Shown here: in pieces, positions 25,180-33,316 of the stretch
Position numbering within the stretch: the stretch's first letter is position 1
How the letters are laid out: each line of letters starts with the position of its first letter
Assembly (NCBI RefSeq): GCF_002002705.1
Contig: NZ_MUNS01000031.1
Coordinates: 1-64,000, forward strand
Length of the DNA: 64,000 bases
Direction of reading: 5' to 3'
From: Polaromonas sp. C04
Lineage (GTDB): Bacteria > Pseudomonadota > Gammaproteobacteria > Burkholderiales > Burkholderiaceae_C
Position numbers and translations under genes: made by a program
The notes under the pieces: generated by a model
The model's database searches: none
What the model saw: the letters and a program-made list of their open reading frames with translations, nothing else
Told to the model about the DNA's origin: nothing

Positions 25180-25256
25180 TGCTAACCCCTTTTATCTCCC
25201 GCTGGCGGTTGCTAGCGATTAGGGTGAATGTCGTGGCTTTGAGTTTCTGTATGCCT

Positions 25257-25287
25257 GAATTCGGTTTGATCTTCCCGAATTCGGTTT
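25257..25287. promoter_or_regulatory. Paired direct repeats upstream of the AlpA-like gene
   Basis: GAATTCGGTTT at 25257-25267 and again at 25277-25287: two exact 11-bp direct copies 20 bp apart, about two helical turns, hence on one face of the helix. Position fits an operator for the AlpA transcript. Confidence 0.45.
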
Positions 25288-25291
25288 TTCG

Positions 25292-25651
25292 CTATGACTG
25301 GCGCGGCTTCGCGGGCAGTACGGTTTCCGCCGCTTGTTTCAGATACTTGCGCACGGTGTCATCAGAAACGCTCATACCAAGGCTTGCGAGGTCGTCCGCT
25401 ATCTCTTTAGGCGCATTGCTTTTTGCCGCCGCTGGATCATGGCTGTAGCCCTTTACCGCCATACCGATTAGCAGCCTTAACAGAGTGTCCCGCTCACGGG
25501 TGTTAAGAGGCTTTTCGGTCTGCGCTTCCAGCGCTTCCAACTCCTTCATGATTTCCTTTTTTGCCAATACCTCCGCATCTGCGTGCGGCAACCCTGTGAT
25601 TTGCTCGATCATCATGACACGCGCATCAAATTTAAGCAGGCCCATCCGCAT
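25292..25651 (-). CDS. Hypothetical island protein
   Basis: 119 residues, mostly helical, no recognised family. The middle (EALEAQTEKPLNTRERDTLLRLLIGMAVKGYS) and the C-terminal part (IADDLASLGMSVSDDTVRKYLKQA) read like a small DNA-binding fold; the latter segment resembles a helix-turn-helix of the kind used by small phage regulators. It is between integrase and AlpA-like genes. Function unknown. Confidence 0.6.
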   Translation of the reverse strand: MRMGLLKFDARVMMIEQITGLPHADAEVLAKKEIMKELEALEAQTEKPLNTRERDTLLRLLIGMAVKGYSHDPAAAKSNAPKEIADDLASLGMSVSDDTVRKYLKQAAETVLPAKPRQS

Positions 25652-25754
25652 CCCCCTGTCTCGCGCCCCGATAAGAAAACCAGCGCCGCCGGGTCAGGGT
25701 GTCCCGGTTTTCACCATCGGGGATCAGCCGATAGCTAGGCGTGGCTTAAAACTG

Positions 25755-26993
25755 TTATGCCGCTTTGAACTGGATCACGTCAGCCCCGGCGGCCAGCTTG
25801 TCCAAATAATCTGCCCACTTTTGCATCATGTCTGCCCGGTGTTTCAGGTACTGCGTACGGTTATAGGCCCGCCCGTTCGCATCCTTCACCGCATGGGCAA
25901 GCTGCGCCTCGATTACCAGCGGGTCAAAGTCCAACACCTCAGCCAGCAGGGTGCGCGCCGTAGCCCTGAAACCATGCACGCTCTGCACGTCAGGTCCATA
26001 ACCCAACGTCAGTAGTGCCGCCCGCAAGGTGTTGTCACTGATAGGCCGGTCGTGGCTGCGCTCGCCATGAAACACCAAAGCCCCGTGTCCGGTCAGCGGA
26101 TGCAGCTTGCGCAGAATTTCCACGGCCTGGGTCGGTAGCGGGACAAGGTGGGGATCACCGTTTTCCTTGCCCTCTTTGCGCCGTTTCATGCGGGCCGCCG
26201 GGATAGTCCACAGCGCCGCATCAAGATCAATTTCAGCCCATGCCGCCGCCCGCAGTTCGCCGGGTCGCTGAAACAGTATGGGCGCCAGTTGCAGCGCCGC
26301 CCGCACAATCGGCCCGCCTTGGTAGCCCCGGATAGTGCGGATCAATTCGCCCAGCTTCACCGGGTCGGTGGTGGCTGCAAAGTGTTTGCCGTGGTGGGGC
26401 TTGAGTGCGCCCCGAATGTCTGGTGTCACGTCGCGCACTGCCCGCCCCGTGGCCACTGCGTAGCGCCATACCTGCCCCGCCGTGGTCAATACCCGGTGGG
26501 CCACATCAAGCGCCCCGCGTTCCTCTACGCGCCGGATCACGGCCAGCAGCTCGATAGCTTCAATGTCTCCGATGCGCCGGTCTGCAAAGAATGGAAACAG
26601 GTCTTTTTCGAGGTTGCGCTTTTCCCGGATGGCGTAGTGACTGCTCCAACTGCCTGATTTTTGTTCGTACCATTCCAGCGCTGTGGCCTTGAAGGTATTG
26701 GCCGCCGGGGTAAGGGTTTTCAGCTTTTCCACCTTGCGAACTTGCACCGGGTCGCGCCCTTTGGATTTTTCCAGCTTTGCAGCATCGCGGGCTTTGCGCG
26801 CATCCTTGGGGCCAATGTCCGGGTAGCTGCCCAGTGCCATCCGGCCCTCTTTGCCGTCTTTGCGGTATTTCCAGAACCAGCGTTTTGATCCTGCCGGACT
26901 GACTTCAAGGTACAGCCCGCCGGAACAGGCCAGCCGCGCCCGGCTCTTTTCAGGTGGGCAGGTAGCGTTTCTGCATTCGGCATCGGTCAGCAT
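25755..26993 (-). CDS. P4-type tyrosine integrase
   Basis: 412 residues. The N-terminus (MLTDAECRNATCP, then GGLYLEVSPAGSKRWFWKYR, MALGSYPDI) is the DUF4102 arm-binding domain of P4-like integrases. The catalytic domain shows Arg in FQRPGELRAAAW, HLVPLP, the HxxR box VHGFRATARTLL and Tyr in NRTQYLKHR. The start at 26993 is set by the family's conserved MLTD. Three GGGGGAACA repeats lie in its promoter, so it may repress itself. The gene begins about 220 bp inside the tRNA-Pro 3' end, as expected for an element using that tRNA. Confidence 0.93.
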   Translation of the reverse strand: MLTDAECRNATCPPEKSRARLACSGGLYLEVSPAGSKRWFWKYRKDGKEGRMALGSYPDIGPKDARKARDAAKLEKSKGRDPVQVRKVEKLKTLTPAANTFKATALEWYEQKSGSWSSHYAIREKRNLEKDLFPFFADRRIGDIEAIELLAVIRRVEERGALDVAHRVLTTAGQVWRYAVATGRAVRDVTPDIRGALKPHHGKHFAATTDPVKLGELIRTIRGYQGGPIVRAALQLAPILFQRPGELRAAAWAEIDLDAALWTIPAARMKRRKEGKENGDPHLVPLPTQAVEILRKLHPLTGHGALVFHGERSHDRPISDNTLRAALLTLGYGPDVQSVHGFRATARTLLAEVLDFDPLVIEAQLAHAVKDANGRAYNRTQYLKHRADMMQKWADYLDKLAAGADVIQFKAA

Positions 26994-27102
26994 GGGGGAA
27001 CACCTCCAAAGGCCAGGGGGAACAGGGGCTACAGAGGGAAACGGGGGAACATTCACCCCCAAACCCTGATTTACCCCCACTTGTTCCCCCCATTGTTCCC
27101 CC
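26994..27102. repeat. Right integrase arm-type repeats and int promoter region
   Basis: GGGGGAACA occurs at 26994-27002, 27016-27024 and 27043-27051, and its inverse TGTTCCCCC at 27082-27090 and 27094-27102. The last two repeat the left-end pair with the same 12-bp spacing. The cluster overlaps the int start and promoter. Confidence 0.55.
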
Positions 27103-27172
27103 GCTTCGGTGTAACTGTCAATATCGCACTTTGTACGCCATTGCAGCGTAAGTGACTGATTTACCAATGAAA

Positions 27173-27202
27173 AGGCCTCTAAGAATCTCTCCTTAGAGGC
27201 CT
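27173..27202 (-). terminator. Terminator after tRNA-Pro, inside the island end
   Basis: Perfect 11-bp stem AGGCCTCTAAG/CTTAGAGGCCT with an 8-nt loop, followed on the minus strand by TTTCATT. It lies 14 bp after the tRNA 3' end, on the island side of the attachment site, so the element seems to have brought its own terminator for the tRNA. Confidence 0.7.
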
Positions 27203-27214
27203 CTGTACTACCTA

Positions 27215-27229
27215 ATGGTCGGTGTGAAA
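27215..27229. repeat. Candidate attR (tRNA-Pro 3' end)
   Basis: ATGGTCGGTGTGAAA covers the CCA end and acceptor stem of tRNA-Pro; the partner is at 19364-19377 with one base missing. The tRNA stays intact after integration. Confidence 0.45.
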
Positions 27230-27292
27230 GGATTCGAACCTTCGACCCCTTGCACCCCATGCAAGTGCGCTACCAGGCTGCGCCACACACCG
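27216..27292 (-). tRNA. tRNA-Pro (anticodon GGG)
   Basis: 77 nt including an encoded CCA. The acceptor stem is CGGTGTG/CACACCG with discriminator A. The anticodon stem CTTGC/GCAAG closes the loop ATGGGGT, giving anticodon GGG for CCC codons; the T arm contains GTTCGAATC. It is the attachment site of the island. Confidence 0.95.
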
Positions 27293-27318
27293 ACAAGCCT
27301 TAAATTATAACCGGCCCC

Positions 27319-27768
27319 TCAGTACGCAACGGACAGAAGATCGCGGATTTCGAACAGTTCGCGGCGCACCAGTTGCAGTTTTTGCGAGACCAGCGTGTCC
27401 TCTTCGGCGGGGGTGCTGTCTTCGAAGTCGACAAAGTCCGGGTCCTCGACCTCCAGCACCTCGACGCCTTCGAGCATGACCTCGCCATTGCGGCGTTTGT
27501 CGCGCTCGACCTGGACCAGTTCCTGCAGCTTGTTGCGCGCGCCGCTGATGGTGAAGCCCTGGTCGTACAGCAGATCGCGGATGCGGCGGATCATCAGCAC
27601 CTCATGGTGCTGGTAGTAACGGCGGTTGCCGCGCCGCTTCATGGGCCGCAACTGTGTGAACTCCTGCTCCCAATACCGTAGCACGTGCGGCTTGACGCCA
27701 CACAGGTCGCCGACCTCACCGATGGTGAAGTAGCGTTTGGCGGGAATGGGAGGGAGGGATTTCTCCAT
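27319..27768 (-). CDS. MerR family transcriptional regulator
   Basis: 149 residues. An N-terminal MerR winged helix (KRYFTIGEVGDLCGVKPHVLRYWEQEF, read as TIGEVGDLCGVKPHVLRYWE) and RRGNRRYYQHHEV precede a helical region (IRRIRDLLYDQGFTISGARNKLQEL). There is no Cys-based metal pocket; the acidic tail is unlike metal sensors. This gene commonly follows ihfA in betaproteobacteria. Start MEKSLPP at 27768; ATG 27777 is an alternative. Its target is unknown. Confidence 0.88.
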   Translation of the reverse strand: MEKSLPPIPAKRYFTIGEVGDLCGVKPHVLRYWEQEFTQLRPMKRRGNRRYYQHHEVLMIRRIRDLLYDQGFTISGARNKLQELVQVERDKRRNGEVMLEGVEVLEVEDPDFVDFEDSTPAEEDTLVSQKLQLVRRELFEIRDLLSVAY

Positions 27769-27876
27769 TGAAATCAATATGGTACGCGCGAAACCTGCAA
27801 GGTTACTCTAAGTCGGCTTGCGGTGTAAAGACTCATCTGGCCCGTTCCGCAGAATTGACGCAAGTGTTGCTTTAGT

Positions 27877-28206
27877 TCACACCGGCGCCGGCAGGTCACC
27901 CTGGATCTGTTCTTTGAGCTTGTGGCTGGCATGAAAGGTCACCACGCGGCGCGCCTGGATCGGGATCGCCTCGCCGGTGCGCGGATTGCGCCCGGGACGC
28001 GGAGCCTTGGTGCGAATCTGGAAATTGCCAAAACCGGAGATCTTGACGTCCGTGCCCTCGACCAGGCTGTCGGCCATCAGGTTGAAAAACGCGTCGATCA
28101 TGTCCTTGGATTCGCGCTTGTTCAGCCCGATCTGCTCGAACAGCAACTCCCCAAGCTGCGCCTTGGTCAAGGCCGGGGTCTCAAGGCTATCGACTTCAAA
28201 TTCCAT
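27877..28206 (-). CDS. ihfA: Integration host factor alpha subunit
   Basis: 109 residues of the HU/IHF DNA-bending family. The IHF-alpha signature is clear: LTKAQLGELLFEQIGLNKRESK (in parts), VKISGFGNFQIR and RPGRNPRTGEAIPI, the DNA-intercalating beta arm. It has an N-terminal extension of about 12 residues relative to E. coli. It follows pheT as in many proteobacteria and pairs with IHF-beta encoded elsewhere. Confidence 0.96.
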   Translation of the reverse strand: MEFEVDSLETPALTKAQLGELLFEQIGLNKRESKDMIDAFFNLMADSLVEGTDVKISGFGNFQIRTKAPRPGRNPRTGEAIPIQARRVVTFHASHKLKEQIQGDLPAPV

Positions 28207-28251
28207 GATGTTTTTTTCCTGGACTTCTTGTTATGGTTTTCAAAGACGGGG

Positions 28252-30669
28252 TCAGGCCCGCAGGCGGGCACCAAACTGGCTGATCAGCCGCGCAATGATG
28301 GCCTGCACCTGCGCCTCGATCTGCTCGTCGGCGAGTGTGGCCTCGTTGCTGTTGAGGGTCAAGCGCACCGCCAGGCTTTTCTCGCCCTCGTTCATGCCGC
28401 CGCCGGACTGTTTGGGGCGGTATACGTCGAACAGGGTGGCACCGCGCAGCAAGCCACCCGTTGCGGCGGCGTAGATGGCCTCGATGAGCGCGGTGTGTGT
28501 CACCTTCTCTGGCACGATCACGGCAATGTCGCGCACCACGGCCTGGTATTTGGCCACCGGCTTGAACACGGGCACCTCACGCGCCAGCACGGCATCGAGC
28601 GCCAGCTCGAACAGGACGGGCGCCTGCGCCAGGTTGTAGCCCTGGCGCCATTTCGGGTGCAGCTCGCCGACAAAACCGATGGTCTCGCCATTCACCCGCA
28701 CCCGGGCGCAGCGGCCCGGATGCAGGGCCGGATGCTCTGAGGGCTCGAAGGTCGCGCGCCGTGGCGCCAACAGCGCTTCGATATCGCCTTTGACGTCGAA
28801 AAAATCGACGCCCTGCTCTTTGCGGCCCCATTGCAGCGCGTCGGCGCCGCCGTAAGCCAGCGCCGCCACGCGCATGGGCTGGTCGAAACCTTCGACGGTG
28901 GTGTCCGTGCTCTTGACCGATGCGTCGCGCAAAAACACGCGGCCCACCTCAAACACGCGCACCCGCTCCGCCTTGCGATCCAGGTTGAACTTCAAAACTT
29001 GTAGCAGGGAGCCCAGCAAGGACGAGCGCATGACGCTCATCTGGCTTGCAATCGGATTCAGCAGCTTGATCGGATTCGGGTTGCCGGCCAGCTCGTGTTC
29101 CCAGCGCTCTTCGACGAAGCTGAAGTTGATGGTCTCCTGGTAGCCCAGCCCCGCCAGCGCACGGCGGACCGCGTAAGGGCTGCGCTGTGCCTCCAGGCGG
29201 ACGCGGGCCGTGATCGGTGCCAGCGGCGGCGTGGTGGGCAGGTTGTTGTAGCCAACCATGCGCGCAACCTCTTCGATCAGGTCTTCCTCGATCTGCAGAT
29301 CGAAGCGATACGAGGGCGGCGTCACGGTGAGCGTGCCCTCGCCTGCCACGACCGGCAGCCCCAGGCGCTTCAGTGCATCGGCGCACTGCGCCTGCTCAAG
29401 CGGCATGCCGAGGATCTTGGCGGCGCGCGCCACGCGCAGCGTCACGGGCGACGGTGGGGGCAGATTGACCTGCGCATCATCAATGGGGCCGGCCTCGCCG
29501 CCGCAGATGTCGATGATCAGCTGCGTGATGCGCTCGAGGTGCTCCACCGTCAGGCCCGGGTCCACACCGCGCTCGAAGCGATGCCCGGCCTCGGTCGAGA
29601 AGTTGTAGCGGCGCGAGCGCCCGGCCACCGCCTTGGGCCACCAGAAGGCGGCTTCCACATACACATTGCGGGTGTCGTCGGACACGGCCGTGGCGTCGCC
29701 GCCCATGATGCCGGCGAGCGACTCGGGCTGCAGGTCGTCGGCGATCACGCCGACCTTGTCGTCCACGGTCACGGTGCTGCCGTTCAGCAGCTTGAGCTGC
29801 TCGCCGGGCCGGCCCCAGCGCACATCGAGCCCGCCATGGATTTTGTCCAGATCGAAGATGTGCGTCGGGCGGCTGAACTCGAACAGCACGTAATTGGAAA
29901 TGTCGACCAGGGCCGTCACGCTGCGCTGGCCGCAACGCGCCAGACGGTCCACCATCCAGGCCGGCGTGGCGGCTTGGGTATTGACATTGCGCACGATGCG
30001 ACCCGAGAAGCGGCCGCATAAATCGGGCGCGCTGATCTTGACGGGCAGCTTGTCGGGATGACGCACCGGCACGGGCGGGAAGGTCGGGGTCTTGAGCGGC
30101 GCGCCGGTCAGCGCCGACACTTCACGCGCCACGCCGTAGATACTCAGGCAATGCGCCAGATTGGGCGTGAGCTTGAGCGTGAACAGCGTGTCGTCGAGGT
30201 CCAGGTGCTGGCGGATGTCCTGGCCCACGGTCGCGCTCGCGGCCAGTTCCAGCAGGCCGCCATGGTCCTCCGACAGCTTGAGTTCGCGCGCCGAGCACAG
30301 CATGCCCTGGCTTTCCACGCCGCGCAGCTTGCTTGCCCGGATCACAAAGGGTTTGCCGTCTTCGCCGGGCGGCAACTCGGCCCCCACCAGCGCGCACGGC
30401 ACCTTGATGCCGACACGCGCATTGGGCGCACCGCAAACGATGTTCAGCAGCGCACCCTGCCCCACATCGACCTGGCACACGCGCAGGCGATCGGCATCGG
30501 GGTGCTGCACCGCTTCCCTGATCTCGCCCACCACGATTTTGGTGAACGGCGGCGCGACGGGCCTCAGTTCCTCCACCTCGAGCCCGGCCATGGTCAGGGT
30601 CTCGGCCAGTTGCTGTGTGGTGAGCGGCGGGTTGCAGAACTCGCGCAGCCAGGATTCCGGGAATTGCAT
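28252..30669 (-). CDS. pheT: Phenylalanyl-tRNA synthetase beta subunit
   Basis: 805 residues, normal for PheT (about 795-810). The tRNA-binding (EMAP-like) domain lies at about 40-150, followed by B3/B4 and B5 domains, a catalytic-like core (GRSRRYNFSTEAGHRFERGVD in parts: FSTEAGHRFERGVD) and the C-terminal FDX-ACB domain (KYQAVVRDIAVIV). It forms an alpha2-beta2 enzyme with pheS, which is 18 bp upstream in the same transcript. Confidence 0.97.
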   Translation of the reverse strand: MQFPESWLREFCNPPLTTQQLAETLTMAGLEVEELRPVAPPFTKIVVGEIREAVQHPDADRLRVCQVDVGQGALLNIVCGAPNARVGIKVPCALVGAELPPGEDGKPFVIRASKLRGVESQGMLCSARELKLSEDHGGLLELAASATVGQDIRQHLDLDDTLFTLKLTPNLAHCLSIYGVAREVSALTGAPLKTPTFPPVPVRHPDKLPVKISAPDLCGRFSGRIVRNVNTQAATPAWMVDRLARCGQRSVTALVDISNYVLFEFSRPTHIFDLDKIHGGLDVRWGRPGEQLKLLNGSTVTVDDKVGVIADDLQPESLAGIMGGDATAVSDDTRNVYVEAAFWWPKAVAGRSRRYNFSTEAGHRFERGVDPGLTVEHLERITQLIIDICGGEAGPIDDAQVNLPPPSPVTLRVARAAKILGMPLEQAQCADALKRLGLPVVAGEGTLTVTPPSYRFDLQIEEDLIEEVARMVGYNNLPTTPPLAPITARVRLEAQRSPYAVRRALAGLGYQETINFSFVEERWEHELAGNPNPIKLLNPIASQMSVMRSSLLGSLLQVLKFNLDRKAERVRVFEVGRVFLRDASVKSTDTTVEGFDQPMRVAALAYGGADALQWGRKEQGVDFFDVKGDIEALLAPRRATFEPSEHPALHPGRCARVRVNGETIGFVGELHPKWRQGYNLAQAPVLFELALDAVLAREVPVFKPVAKYQAVVRDIAVIVPEKVTHTALIEAIYAAATGGLLRGATLFDVYRPKQSGGGMNEGEKSLAVRLTLNSNEATLADEQIEAQVQAIIARLISQFGARLRA

Positions 30670-30687
30670 CTTGGGGTTCCCTTGTTG

Positions 30688-31740
30688 TTATTGAAATTGC
30701 GACAGGAAACGAATGTCGCCGTCAAAGAACAGGCGCAGGTCGTTCACGCCATAGCGCAGCATGGTCAGTCGGTCCGGCCCCATGCCGAAGGCAAAGCCGA
30801 TGTAGCGCTCGGGGTCCAGCCCCATGTTGCGCACCACGTTCGGGTGCACCTGGCCGGAGCCCGCGACTTCGAGCCAGCGCCCGGCCAGCGGACCCTGCTG
30901 GAACTGGATGTCGATCTCGGCGCTGGGTTCGGTGAACGGAAAAAAGCTGGGGCGGAAACGCAGCACCAGATCCTCGCTCTCGAAGAAGGTGCGGCAAAAG
31001 TCCGTGAACACGACCTTGAGGTCCTTGAAGCTCACGTTCTCGCCAATCCACAGGCCTTCGCACTGGTGGAACATCGGCGAATGGGTGGCGTCAGAGTCCA
31101 CACGGTAGGTGCGGCCCGGCGCAATGACGCGAACCTCGGGCATACGACCGCCGGCCTCGATCAGCGCGCGGTGCTTTTTGACATGCTGCACCGCGTAGCG
31201 GATCTGCATCGGGCTGGTGTGCGTGCGCAGCAGATTCGGCGCCGCTTCGGTGCCGCCTTCGACATAAAAGGTGTCATGCATGGAGCGCGCCGGATGGTCC
31301 TCGGGCGTGTTCAGCGCCGTGAAGTTGAACCAGTCGGATTCGATTTCGGGGCCTTGCGCCACATCGAAGCCCATGGAGCCGAAGATCGCCTCGATGCGCT
31401 CCAGCGTCAGCGACACCGGATGCAGACCGCCGGGCCCGCGCTGGCGCCCCGGCAGGCTCACGTCCAGCGCCTCGGCCTTGAGCTGCGCCTGCAGCTCGGC
31501 ATCCAGCAGTGCCTGGCGCCGCGCGCTCAAGGCCGCCTCGATCGCCTGCTTGGCCAGGTTGATGGCCGCGCCGCGTGACTTTTTCTCGTCCACGCCCAGC
31601 GCCGCCATGCCCTTCATCAGCTCGGTGATGCGCCCGGATTTGCCCAGAAACCGGGCCTTGGCGTTTTCCAGGTCGGCCGGGGTGGTGGCCTGCGCGAAGC
31701 CGGCTTTGGCGCTCTCGACTAATGCATCCAACTCGTTCAT
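30688..31740 (-). CDS. pheS: Phenylalanyl-tRNA synthetase alpha subunit
   Basis: 350 residues. An N-terminal coiled coil (about 1-85) precedes the class II catalytic core: motif 2 [15 protein letters not shown], motif 3 [37 protein letters not shown] is the usual substrate loop (shown as [10 protein letters not shown]). The start at 31740 (MNELDALVE) is favoured over ATG 31755 because homology begins there. The 100-bp gap from rplT contains a dispersed repeat and a terminator-like hairpin. Confidence 0.97.
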   Translation of the reverse strand: MNELDALVESAKAGFAQATTPADLENAKARFLGKSGRITELMKGMAALGVDEKKSRGAAINLAKQAIEAALSARRQALLDAELQAQLKAEALDVSLPGRQRGPGGLHPVSLTLERIEAIFGSMGFDVAQGPEIESDWFNFTALNTPEDHPARSMHDTFYVEGGTEAAPNLLRTHTSPMQIRYAVQHVKKHRALIEAGGRMPEVRVIAPGRTYRVDSDATHSPMFHQCEGLWIGENVSFKDLKVVFTDFCRTFFESEDLVLRFRPSFFPFTEPSAEIDIQFQQGPLAGRWLEVAGSGQVHPNVVRNMGLDPERYIGFAFGMGPDRLTMLRYGVNDLRLFFDGDIRFLSQFQ

Positions 31741-31760
31741 AAATTCTCTTGTCAATGAAA

Positions 31761-31792
31761 AAGGGCCAGTGCCTTTTCAAGCTCCAGCCCTT
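31761..31792 (-). terminator. Terminator-like hairpin between rplT and pheS
   Basis: On the minus strand AAGGGC, 20-nt loop, GCCCTT followed by TTTCATTG. It overlaps the AAGGGCTG end of a dispersed repeat. It could reduce read-through into pheST. No Phe-rich leader peptide is seen, so classical attenuation is not supported here. Confidence 0.35.
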
Positions 31793-31827
31793 GTTTCCGT
31801 TGCCCTGGAAGCTATCAAAGCGATAGC
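31785..31827 (-). repeat. Dispersed repeat family 1, rplT-pheS gap
   Basis: Minus strand GCTAT, 9 nt, AGCT, 17 nt, AAGGGCTG. It starts 14 bp after the rplT stop. Confidence 0.75.
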
Positions 31828-31841
31828 AACCCCGCGTGAAC

Positions 31842-32201
31842 TCAAGCAGCCAGCTTGGCCTTGACCTGCTCCACGATGTTGGCAAAAGCGGCCTTGTCGT
31901 GCACCGCGATGTCGGCCAGCATCTTGCGGTCGACTTCGATCGCGGCCTTTTTCAGGCCGTTGGCGAACTGGCTGTAGGTCAGGCCGCATTCACGCGCAGC
32001 GGCGTTGATACGGGCGATCCAGAGCTGACGGAACACCCGCTTGCGGGTGCGACGGTCGCGGTAGGCATATTGCCCGGCCTTCATCACCGCTTCTTTGGCG
32101 ATGCGGAAGACATTGCCGCGGCGGCCGCGGAAACCCTTGGCAAGGGTCAGAACTTTTTTGTGGCGGGCGCGAGCCGTTACACCACGTTTGACGCGAGGCA
32201 T
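31842..32201 (-). CDS. rplT: Ribosomal protein L20 (bL20)
   Basis: 119 residues, standard length. [32 protein letters not shown] and the C-terminal [19 protein letters not shown] are diagnostic. It binds 23S rRNA early in 50S assembly. In E. coli it also represses its own operon by binding the rpmI leader. It follows rpmI by 25 bp. Confidence 0.98.
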   Translation of the reverse strand: MPRVKRGVTARARHKKVLTLAKGFRGRRGNVFRIAKEAVMKAGQYAYRDRRTRKRVFRQLWIARINAAARECGLTYSQFANGLKKAAIEVDRKMLADIAVHDKAAFANIVEQVKAKLAA

Positions 32202-32226
32202 GTGAGTACTCCTTGTTCGTCGTTGG

Positions 32227-32430
32227 TTAAATGCCAGTGCCTGGCAGCATCTGTGCCATGTGACCCATATTGGTCTCATGCACCGCGATGGAACCCCGCA
32301 GATGGCGTTTGTTCTTGGTGGTCTTCTTGGTCAGGATGTGACGCTTGAAGGCTTGACCGCGCTTGACGGTGCCACCGGGACGAACGCGGAAACGCTTTTT
32401 CGCGCCGCTCTTGGTCTTCATTTTGGGCAT
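32227..32430 (-). CDS. rpmI: Ribosomal protein L35 (bL35)
   Basis: 67 residues, very basic. [14 protein letters not shown] and [16 protein letters not shown] are diagnostic. It lies between infC and rplT as in most bacteria, with a 143-bp gap after infC that could hold the L20-type control structure; I did not find a convincing pseudoknot by eye. Confidence 0.97.
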   Translation of the reverse strand: MPKMKTKSGAKKRFRVRPGGTVKRGQAFKRHILTKKTTKNKRHLRGSIAVHETNMGHMAQMLPGTGI

Positions 32431-32573
32431 GTGAATGCTCCTTCTTCGTTGTGCTCGTGAGGCGTCTGCAAACCGATCGCAGACTTGTTGGCCCCGAGCC
32501 ACTTTTTGTGGCGAGTGTGAAGTCACCACTTTTGGCAACTCACCGGTGACCAGACCGGCAAGCCGCAAATCCC

Positions 32574-33209
32574 TTACGTCGACGCCGTCTGCGGCGCCGC
32601 TACCGGCTGCTGCTGCGTGGCAGCGGGCTGTGCCGGCGCCTCTGCTGCCGGCTTTGCCACTGCCTTCTTCTTGGCCGGCGCGATCATCATGATCATCTGG
32701 CGCCCTTCGAGCTTGGGAAACTGCTCGACCACGATCAGATCCACCAACTCGTTGCGAATGCGCTGCAACAGCGCCATGCCGATATCCTGGTGCGTGATCT
32801 CGCGGCCGCGAAAGCGCAGCGTGATCTTGCATTTATCGCCTTCCGCCAGGAAGCGCCGGATGTTGCGCATCTTGATGTTGTAGTCGCCATCGTCGGTGCC
32901 GGGGCGGAATTTGATTTCCTTGATCTCGATGACCGTCTGCTTGGCCTTCGCGTCTGCCGCCTTCTTCTGTTCCTGATATTTGAACTTGCCGTAGTCCATC
33001 AAACGACAGACCGGCGGGTTCGCCGTGGCCACAATTTCAACCAGATCCACGTCCAGCTCGCCCGCCATGCGCAGCGCTTCCATCAGGCTGACGATGCCCA
33101 GCGGCTCGTTCTCGGGCCCGGACAGACGGACTTCCGGGGCCATGATTTCACGGTTCAGGCGGTGTTTGCGCTCTTCGCGGTGGCGACGATCACGAAATTC
33201 GGTAGCGAT
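32574..33209 (-). CDS. infC: Translation initiation factor IF-3 (ATC start codon)
   Basis: 211 residues with the proposed start. The N domain ([23 protein letters not shown]) and C domain ([21 protein letters not shown], in parts) are normal. The first ATG (33143) would remove about 22 conserved residues ([20 protein letters not shown]). Continuing upstream in frame leads to ATC at 33209, with a TGA two codons further upstream and AAGGA about 9 nt before ATC, so ATC is the only start that keeps the conserved N-terminus. A rare start codon in infC is known from E. coli (AUU), where it allows IF-3 to repress its own translation. A Pro/Ala-rich tail of about 25 residues ends the protein. Confidence 0.93.
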   Translation of the reverse strand: MATEFRDRRHREERKHRLNREIMAPEVRLSGPENEPLGIVSLMEALRMAGELDVDLVEIVATANPPVCRLMDYGKFKYQEQKKAADAKAKQTVIEIKEIKFRPGTDDGDYNIKMRNIRRFLAEGDKCKITLRFRGREITHQDIGMALLQRIRNELVDLIVVEQFPKLEGRQMIMMIAPAKKKAVAKPAAEAPAQPAATQQQPVAAPQTAST

Positions 33210-33232
33210 AGTTCAAATCCTTCAAATCATTT

Positions 33233-33290
33233 GCTACAAAGAATGTAGCTAACACCGTACAGTCCACGCGGACAAGCGGCTGTTTTTATT
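33233..33290 (+). repeat. Dispersed repeat family 1, divergent copy in the thrS-infC gap
   Basis: GCTAC, 9 nt, AGCT as in other copies, but the second spacer is longer (about 23 nt) before AAGCGGCTG and a T-rich tail. It is inverted relative to the operon. Confidence 0.5.
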
Positions 33291-33316
33291 CAAATCAGCC
33301 TTTGCACTTCTGCAAA

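Larger units (their letters stand above)
19364..27215. mobile_element. Integrated satellite-like genomic island at tRNA-Pro (about 7.9 kb)
   Basis: All genes run on the minus strand in the order integrase, 119-aa protein, AlpA-like regulator, zinc-finger protein, P4-type primase-helicase, 154-aa protein, PC4-like protein, exported Cys-repeat protein. There are no capsid, tail, terminase, conjugation or mobilisation genes. Integrase and AlpA next to a P4-type primase at a tRNA end is the plan of P4-like and PICI-like phage satellites. The GC content is lower in the exported-protein gene. The ends are marked by TGTTCCCCC-type repeats and by the tRNA. Confidence 0.75.

Noticed and set aside
19364-27215. 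Full temperate prophage
   Set aside because: No terminase, portal, capsid, tail or lysis gene is visible; the element is too short.
31741-31841. Phenylalanine leader-peptide attenuator before pheST
   Set aside because: A terminator-like hairpin exists, but no start codon followed by Phe codons was found in the 100-bp gap.
32431-32573. L20-binding pseudoknot in the infC-rpmI gap
   Set aside because: The gap has hairpin potential, but I could not assign a pairing that matches the known L20 leader structure by eye.
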